9,747 nucleotides of DNA from Spirochaetaceae bacterium UBA1306 (GTDB lineage Bacteria; Spirochaetota; Spirochaetia; Treponematales; Rectinemataceae), in assembly GCA_002307245.1 (NCBI GenBank), contig DBTW01000086.1, positions 1 through 9,747 of the forward strand. The letters are read 5' to 3'. Shown piece after piece: positions 5,834 to 9,747 of the stretch. A program made the translations under genes and the position numbers. The notes under the pieces were generated by a model. That model had not been told where the DNA came from, did no database searches, and saw nothing but the letters and a program-made list of their open reading frames with translations. Each line of letters begins with the position of its first letter. Positions within the stretch are counted from its first letter, which is position 1.

Positions 5834-7116
5834 TGCCCAGGCGGGCATCGCCTTTCGGTACCCGGCCGGCCCATGGCCCGGGGCCCGAGGCCAAGCGCCC
5901 CGCTCCCGAACCTAGCCCGGCCGACCGCCGCGACCGCGGCGACCGCCGTTCCCACCGGGCCCGCGGCAAGCGCGGGCTCCGGCCCGCCGACGACCAGGTC
6001 CTCCTCGTCGAGGCGGTCCTCTTCTACCTCTACGACGTGGGCAGGAGCGTGGACCTCTCCAAGGTCGCCGCCCTCGTGCCGGCCCATCCCGACCTCGGCA
6101 TAGCCAAGCGTCGCGACACCCCCGCCTCCCTCACCCTGCCCACGCCCCTCGTCCTCCAGCTCGGCCTGCCCGAGGTCTCCGAGTCCGAGGGCTTCGAGCG
6201 CCTCTCCTCCCAGGCCAAGGTCTACGAGGAGGGCGTCATCACCGTCGTCCTCAGGGTCAAGGCGCGCATGCCCATGAGCGAGCTCCACGGCCTCGCGAAG
6301 AGGCCCGTGCGCTACCAGGGCAGGAGCGTCCCGATAGCCGAGTACGCCGCCGAGGGCTTCCGCATGCTCTTCGAGGCCCTGAAGGGCGCCGTGTCCGAGC
6401 CGCGGGCGATCGACGACATGGATCGCGAGTCCTACCTCGCCTATTGCCTGCTCGAGTGCGGCGAGGATCCGGCCAGCTTCATCGAGCGCAACCGCGCCTT
6501 CTGCGCCTCGCTCCTCATCGGCGAGGACCCGGAGGCCGGCCTTCACGAGAGCCAGGTGAGCGCCACCCTCGGCCGGCCCTTCTCGTACCGCAAGGGCGAC
6601 CTCGCCGTCTTCGAGCTCGACCGCTGTCTCATCATCGATCCCCGGGGCGACTACGAGGACCTCCTCCTCATAGCCGAGCACGCGAACTACCAGCTCCTCG
6701 AGCTCCGCGTCCTCGACAAGCTGCTCGACACCTGGCTCGACCAGGCCGAGGACGACATCCGGCGCCTGGGCGCGGGCGGCGGGAAGATCGCGCGCCTGCG
6801 CGGCAAGGCCGAGGTCAAAGTGGCCCATATCCAGGGCCTGCGCTTCGACGCCCTCTTCATACTCGAGAACCTCGAGAATTCCTCGAAGATCATCGGCGAC
6901 TACTACCTCGGCCAGGTCTACGCGAGGATGTGCGAGATCTTCAATACCGAGGGCTGGAAATGGTCGATCGAGCGGCGCCTCGACACCCTCCAGGACGTCT
7001 ACGACATGGTCAAGTCCGACGCCGCCGAGAAGCGCATGGTGGCCCTCGAGGTCACCTTCATCGTCGTCTGCATCATCTTCCCCATCATCCAGATCATCCA
7101 GGTGATGATCGGCTAG
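5833..7116 (+). CDS. RMD1/DUF155-like protein with a C-terminal membrane anchor
   Basis: A 427-residue protein of uncertain family. The ATG at 5833 overlaps the PASTA stop (TAATG). Residues 1-52 are Arg/Pro/Gly-rich and probably disordered. The ordered part starts near 55 (VLLVEAVLFYLYDVG, then SVDLSKVAALVP), followed by YEEGVITVVLRVKA at 131-144 and LAVFELDRCLIID at 257-269. Next come a long helical stretch about 274-400 with LLLIAEHANYQLLELRVLDK and WKWSIERRLDTLQDVYDMV, and one hydrophobic helix at 402-426 ending at the C-terminus. This order (an N-terminal 'ID/VDL..L' start, a mid-protein 'xxGVxVV' strand, a C-terminal helical bundle and a terminal anchor) resembles the RMD1/YagE (DUF155) family. 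That match is by eye only. Bacterial members have no settled function. It is probably a tail-anchored cytoplasmic protein acting with its PASTA neighbour. CDS certain; family moderate. Confidence 0.75.
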   Translation: MPRRASPFGTRPAHGPGPEAKRPAPEPSPADRRDRGDRRSHRARGKRGLRPADDQVLLVEAVLFYLYDVGRSVDLSKVAALVPAHPDLGIAKRRDTPASLTLPTPLVLQLGLPEVSESEGFERLSSQAKVYEEGVITVVLRVKARMPMSELHGLAKRPVRYQGRSVPIAEYAAEGFRMLFEALKGAVSEPRAIDDMDRESYLAYCLLECGEDPASFIERNRAFCASLLIGEDPEAGLHESQVSATLGRPFSYRKGDLAVFELDRCLIIDPRGDYEDLLLIAEHANYQLLELRVLDKLLDTWLDQAEDDIRRLGAGGGKIARLRGKAEVKVAHIQGLRFDALFILENLENSSKIIGDYYLGQVYARMCEIFNTEGWKWSIERRLDTLQDVYDMVKSDAAEKRMVALEVTFIVVCIIFPIIQIIQVMIG

Positions 7117-7141
7117 GCCGCGCGCCCGTGGGGCGCGGGCC
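7116..7141 (-). terminator. GC-rich hairpin between two convergent genes
   Basis: 7116-7119 plus 7121-7127 pair with 7131-7141 (one bulged G at 7120, loop GTG), an 11-bp, wholly G/C stem in the 25-nt gap between the RMD1-like gene and glmS. No T-run follows on either strand, so termination in both directions is plausible from position and stem strength but not from the canonical signature. Confidence 0.45.
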
Positions 7142-8989
7142 TCATTCCGTCGTCACGCTCTTCGCGAGGTTCCGGGGCCTGTCGACGTCTCGGCCCAGGA
7201 GCAGCGCGAGCTCGCGGCCCAGGAGCTGGAAGGGCAGGACCGCGAGGATGGGCGCCAGGCCCTCGCCACCGCCCGCCCCGAAGGAGGGCAGGAGGATGCG
7301 CTCGTCGTAGCGGGCCTCGGGATCGTCGATGTCGGTGACCAGGACGATGAGGCCGCCGCGGGCCCGCACCTCCGAGGCCGCGATCAGGGCCTTGCCGTAG
7401 TAGTCGCCCGCGAAGGCGAGGACGTAGACCGGCGTGCCCTCGCGCACGAGGGCGAGCGGCCCGTGCTTGAGGCTGCCCGCGGCCAGGCCCTCGGCGTGGA
7501 CGTACGAGAGCTCCTTGAGCTTCAGGGCCCCCTCCAGGGCGGCCGGGTAGAGCTGGGCGCGGCCCACGACGAAGGCGCTGCCCTCGGCCTTGACGCGTTG
7601 CGCGATCCTGGCGATGTCGGGCATCAGCCCGAGGGCCTTGGCCGCCAGGGCGGGGAAGGCCTCGAGCTCCTCCGCGATGCGCCGCCCGCGCGACAGCGAC
7701 AGCGAGCGCATGCGCCCCAGCAGCAGGGCCAGGAGGGCGAGGACCAGGGCCTGGTTCACGAAGGCCTTCGTGGTCGCCACCGACATCTCCGCACCCGCGT
7801 GCACGTAGGCCCCGCCCCCGCAGAGCCGCGCGAGGCTGGAGCCCACGGCGTTGATCACGCCGACGACCCGACCGCCCTTGGTCAGGATCTCCCGCGCTGC
7901 GCCGATCGTGTCCGCGGTCTCGCCCGACTGGCTCACCGCGACGTAGAGCGTCCGGGCGTCCACGATGGGATTGGAGCTGCGCAGCTCCGAGGCGTCGAGG
8001 GCGAGGGCGGGCATCCTCGCCCAGTCCTCGACGAGCCTCGCCCCCATCATGCAGGCGTGGAGGCCCGAGCCCATGCCGAAGAGCACGACCCGCTCGAAGG
8101 CCAGGAGCTCCCTCGGCTCGAGGCCGAGCCCGCCCAGCTTGGCCGTGCCGAGGTCCTTGAGGAGCCGCCCGCCGTTGCCCAGGGCCCGAGCGGCGGCGTC
8201 GGGCTCCTCGAGGATCTCCTTGAGGAGCCAGTCGGGCCTGTCCCCGAGCTCGCCGGGCTGCGCCGCCGCGTCGAGGGGCTCGGGTTCCTTCTCGAGGCGC
8301 TCGCCGCCGAAGTCCCTCGTCTCCCAGGCCCCCGGCCGCAGCACCGCCATCTCGCCGTCGCGGAGGAACACCGCCTCGCGCGCCGCGCCGCCGAAGGCCG
8401 CCGGGTCGCTCGCGAGGAGGCACTCGCCCTCGCCGACGCCGATGACGAGGGGGCTGCCGTTCCGCGCCCCCACGATGAGCCCCGGGTAGTCTGCGAAGAG
8501 GATGGCCAGGCCGAAGGTGCCCTGCAGCCGCGCCAGGGCCGCCACCACGGCGGCCTCGGGCCCGGCCCCGGGGCTCTTGGCGAGGAGGGCCTCGACCAGC
8601 TGGGCTATCGCCTCCGTGTCCGTGTCGCTGGCGAAGGCGACGCCCTCGGCCTCGAGCTCGCGGCGCAGGGCGGCGTAGTTGTCGATGATCCCGTTATGGA
8701 CGACCGAGACCTTGCCCCGGGCGCCCGCGTGGGGATGGGCGTTCGCGTCCGTGGGGCCGCCATGCGTCGCCCAACGCGTGTGCCCGATGCCGGCGGTCTC
8801 CTTGGCCCCGGCCGGCAGCAGCGATTCCAGCTCGCCCAATTTCCCGGCCTTCTTGTAGGTCCTGATCGAGCCCTTGGACCCGAGCGACACGCCCGAGGAG
8901 TCGTAGCCCCGGTACTCGAGGAGCTTCAAGCCCCGCAGGAGAATGGGCATGGCCTTCTTCGCGCCCGTGTATCCGATGATTCCGCACAT
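7142..8989 (-). CDS. glmS: Glutamine--fructose-6-phosphate aminotransferase (isomerizing)
   Basis: Makes glucosamine-6-phosphate from fructose-6-phosphate and glutamine, the first step towards UDP-GlcNAc for peptidoglycan. The protein has 615 residues, full length for the family. The N-terminal Ntn glutaminase domain (about 1-230) starts MCGIIGYTG, with Cys2 as nucleophile after Met removal, and has HTRWATHG (70-77) and HNGIIDN (98-104). Two SIS domains follow (about 295-425 and 460-605) with SQSGETAD (353-360), ATTKAF (405-410), LKLKELSYVHAE (489-500, catalytic Glu493), LKHGP (507-511, His509) and the C-terminal LAKSVTTE (Lys610). Two usual motifs are altered: the first SIS loop, commonly ACGTS, reads GMGSG (305-309), and GELKHGP reads GSLKHGP. 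The ATG at 8989 has GGGAG 6 nt upstream and lies 10 nt after the stop of a small gene, so there is no room for a glmS ribozyme leader. Confidence 0.95.
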   Translation of the reverse strand: MCGIIGYTGAKKAMPILLRGLKLLEYRGYDSSGVSLGSKGSIRTYKKAGKLGELESLLPAGAKETAGIGHTRWATHGGPTDANAHPHAGARGKVSVVHNGIIDNYAALRRELEAEGVAFASDTDTEAIAQLVEALLAKSPGAGPEAAVVAALARLQGTFGLAILFADYPGLIVGARNGSPLVIGVGEGECLLASDPAAFGGAAREAVFLRDGEMAVLRPGAWETRDFGGERLEKEPEPLDAAAQPGELGDRPDWLLKEILEEPDAAARALGNGGRLLKDLGTAKLGGLGLEPRELLAFERVVLFGMGSGLHACMMGARLVEDWARMPALALDASELRSSNPIVDARTLYVAVSQSGETADTIGAAREILTKGGRVVGVINAVGSSLARLCGGGAYVHAGAEMSVATTKAFVNQALVLALLALLLGRMRSLSLSRGRRIAEELEAFPALAAKALGLMPDIARIAQRVKAEGSAFVVGRAQLYPAALEGALKLKELSYVHAEGLAAGSLKHGPLALVREGTPVYVLAFAGDYYGKALIAASEVRARGGLIVLVTDIDDPEARYDERILLPSFGAGGGEGLAPILAVLPFQLLGRELALLLGRDVDRPRNLAKSVTTE

Positions 8990-8999
8990 ACGCTTCTCC

Positions 9000-9272
9000 C
9001 TAGCCGTAGACGATTCTCCGCACCTGGCGGAGGGAGAGGGGCGGGCTGGCGAAGCGCCCGCGGGCGGCCTCGCCGACCAAGCGCCTGTAGATCGCTTCGT
9101 TGCGCAGGCCTTCGCGCTGGAGCTCGCCGTGGCGGCGGCGCACGAATTCCTCGGCCGTCTCCTCGGTGAAAGCCATGAGATCCTCCAGGAAGGAATCGAG
9201 CTCCTCCGGAGCGAGATCGTACTTCTCTTCGAGGTAGCGTCGCCTTTCCGGCAGCAGGGCCTTGCAATCCAC
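9000..9272 (-). CDS. Small conserved-looking protein of unknown function upstream of glmS
   Basis: A 90-residue protein beginning at GTG 9272-9270, chosen because GAGAGG lies 8 nt upstream and a sigma70-type promoter sits just before it. An earlier in-frame TTG at 9323 falls inside that promoter. The product is charged and predicted almost all-helical: KALLPERRRYLEEKYDLA, an acidic segment EELDSFLEDLM (21-31), then a basic segment with EEFVRRRHGELQREG (41-55) and LSLRQVRRIVYG at the C-terminus. There is no signal peptide or membrane helix, so it is cytoplasmic. I recognise no named family. It reads like a genuine small regulator or adaptor because it keeps strong G/C-ending codons and is 10 nt from glmS in an apparent two-gene operon. 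A role linked to glmS is only an inference from position. Confidence 0.7.
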   Translation of the reverse strand: MDCKALLPERRRYLEEKYDLAPEELDSFLEDLMAFTEETAEEFVRRRHGELQREGLRNEAIYRRLVGEAARGRFASPPLSLRQVRRIVYG

Positions 9273-9294
9273 GTTTATCGCCTCTCGAGAAGGG

Positions 9295-9323
9295 AGAATA
9301 GTTCGAGCATAACATGTAGACAA
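9295..9323 (-). promoter_or_regulatory. Sigma70-type promoter for the small gene and glmS
   Basis: On the minus strand TTGTCT (9323-9318, 4 of 6) and TATTCT (9300-9295, 4 of 6) are separated by exactly 17 nt. Transcription would begin near 9288, giving a leader of only about 15 nt that just includes the GAGAGG ribosome site (9286-9281). This is the only visible promoter for glmS. Confidence 0.5.
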
Positions 9324-9328
9324 GGTTT

Positions 9329-9369
9329 CTTGCCCGAATAAGGGCAGGAAATGCCCTTATTCGGGCAAG
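9329..9369. repeat. Perfect 18-bp inverted repeat with 5-nt loop
   Basis: CTTGCCCGAATAAGGGCA (9329-9346) and its exact reverse complement (9352-9369) flank the loop GGAAA. Only a short TTT follows on the plus strand and none on the minus strand, so it is a poor intrinsic terminator. It lies 6 nt upstream of the -35 of the glmS-operon promoter, so it could terminate read-through from an upstream gene, bind a regulator, or be a dispersed palindromic repeat. Pairing stops abruptly at both ends, so it is not a simple fold-back duplication of flanking sequence. Confidence 0.7.
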
Positions 9370-9385
9370 TTTGCTGGCTGAGGAA

Positions 9386-9431
9386 GGGCCCCCCCCCCCC
9401 CCCCCCCCGGGGCCCCCCTCCCCCCCCCCCC
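9386..9431. other. Poly-C low-complexity block; probable assembly junction
   Basis: After GGG come 20 C, 4 G, 6 C, one T and 12 C (9389-9431). Nothing like it occurs elsewhere in the window. Sequence to its left is the glmS-operon upstream region. Sequence to its right begins inside a CoA-transferase gene with different codon use. Two-colour sequencing instruments report absent signal as G, so poly-G ends (poly-C on the other strand) are a known artefact able to join unrelated contigs. I read this as such a join rather than as native DNA. Confidence 0.8.
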
Positions 9432-9668
9432 TGGAAGGGCGATACGGAAGGCAACCTCGTCTACCGAAAGACCGCGCGCAATTTCAATCCGAACATGGCG
9501 ACCGCGGCGAAGCTGACGATCGCCGAGGTTGAACATCTCGTCGAGCCGGGCGAACTCGATCCCGACGCCATCGCCACCCCGGGCGTCTACGTCCAACGCA
9601 TCGTTCACGCGCCCGAGACGGTGAAGCGCATCGAGCAGCGAACGGTGCGCAAGCGCGACGCGGCCTGA
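9432..9668 (+). CDS. 3-oxoacid CoA-transferase subunit A, C-terminal fragment
   Basis: Only the last 78 residues are present, of a subunit normally around 230-240. The fragment opens WKGDTEGNLVYRKTARNFNP and continues with MATAAKLTIAEVEHLVEPGE and DPDAIATPGVYVQRIV, the characteristic C-terminal region of family I CoA-transferase alpha subunits (succinyl-CoA:3-ketoacid type, ScoA/AtoD/PcaI-like). The enzyme moves CoA between succinyl-CoA and acetoacetate or a related 3-oxoacid in ketone-body or aromatic degradation. There is no native start: the open frame continues left only through the poly-C block, giving a Pro run, and into the glmS upstream region. The 5' part is missing because of the junction. 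Subunit B follows 11 nt after the stop, as usual for this enzyme. Glu codons are a GAA/GAG mix, unlike the almost pure GAG of glmS. The style is that of a proteobacterium, perhaps alphaproteobacterial (inference). Confidence 0.85.
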   Translation, partial: WKGDTEGNLVYRKTARNFNPNMATAAKLTIAEVEHLVEPGELDPDAIATPGVYVQRIVHAPETVKRIEQRTVRKRDAA

Positions 9669-9679
9669 GGAGATTGGCG

Positions 9680-9747
9680 ATGGCCTGGACCCGCGACGAG
9701 ATGGCGGCGCGCGCCGCGAAAGAACTGAAGGACGGCTTCTACGTCAA
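9680..9747 (+). CDS. 3-oxoacid CoA-transferase subunit B, N-terminal fragment cut by the window edge
   Basis: Twenty-two residues are visible from the ATG at 9680, opening MAWTRDEMAARAAKEL and continuing to GFYV, the usual start of the beta subunit. AGGAG lies 7 nt upstream and the gene begins 11 nt after the subunit A stop. The catalytic Glu of this subunit lies beyond the edge. It belongs with the fragment before it and not with the glmS region. Confidence 0.8.
   Translation, partial: MAWTRDEMAARAAKELKDGFYV

Noticed and set aside
4601..6828. Long minus-strand open frames (4601-5710 and 5734-6828) under fmt, PASTA and the RMD1-like gene
   Set aside because: They are shadows of GC-rich plus-strand genes with Gly/Asp/Arg-rich, repetitive translations and no recognisable start context.
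8990..8999. glmS ribozyme/riboswitch upstream of glmS
   Set aside because: Only 10 nt separate the preceding stop from the glmS ATG.
7463..9169. 568-codon plus-strand open frame opposite glmS
   Set aside because: It lies antisense to an unmistakable full-length glmS. High GC with G/C-ending codons removes stop codons from the opposite strand, and the translation is low-complexity with no motif.
9389..9431. Phase-variable homopolymer tract (contingency locus)
   Set aside because: Poly-G tracts do switch genes in some spirochaetes. Here the block leads into the middle of an unrelated housekeeping enzyme with no start, promoter or signal peptide, and it mixes C20, G4, C6 and C12, which fits a sequencing artefact better.
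9351..9431. N-terminal extension of the CoA-transferase frame starting at ATG 9351
   Set aside because: It would translate one arm of the inverted repeat and the poly-C block into Pro/Gly runs, with no ribosome site and no resemblance to the family's N-terminus.

Overview
The window reads as high-GC bacterial chromosome. It most resembles a Spirochaetota genome, although that assignment is an inference from gene order and protein character and rests on no marker gene. About the last 316 bases appear to come from a different organism.

Layout. An intrinsic terminator of an upstream gene lies at 42-70. A minus-strand pair of exported proteins follows: a CsgG-like/SUMF1 fusion (1059-2420) and a LamG-like jellyroll protein (188-1018). 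By eye these two are less GC-rich than everything to their right. A 221-base divergent intergenic region (2421-2641), partly AT-rich, separates them from a plus-strand run. That run holds a DUF192 lipoprotein (2642-3163) and then, behind its own likely promoter with an embedded palindrome, def, fmt, a membrane-anchored three-PASTA protein and a C-terminally anchored RMD1/DUF155-like protein (3239-7116). Spacing in the run is 2 nt, 31 nt and a 1-nt stop/start overlap, so it is probably one operon. It converges across a GC hairpin on glmS (7142-8989, minus), which sits 10 nt behind a 90-residue gene of unknown function (9000-9272) and a recognisable sigma70-type promoter (9295-9323).

How the genes fit together. 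def and fmt remove and add the formyl group of initiator Met. GlmS makes glucosamine-6-phosphate for the cell envelope. The PASTA protein has the architecture of a peptidoglycan-sensing or divisome-associated factor without a kinase domain. The CsgG/SUMF1 and LamG proteins are probably surface or periplasmic and made together.

The right end is suspicious. An 18-bp perfect inverted repeat (9329-9369) is followed by 43 bases made almost wholly of C with four G (9389-9431). The sequence then enters the middle of a 3-oxoacid CoA-transferase subunit A gene with no start, followed by the start of subunit B, in a different codon style. The best explanation is a chimeric contig joined through a poly-G/poly-C sequencing artefact. 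I found no convincing new defence or mobile system. The most interesting biology is the exported CsgG-SUMF1/LamG pair and the PASTA/RMD1-like pair attached to def-fmt.
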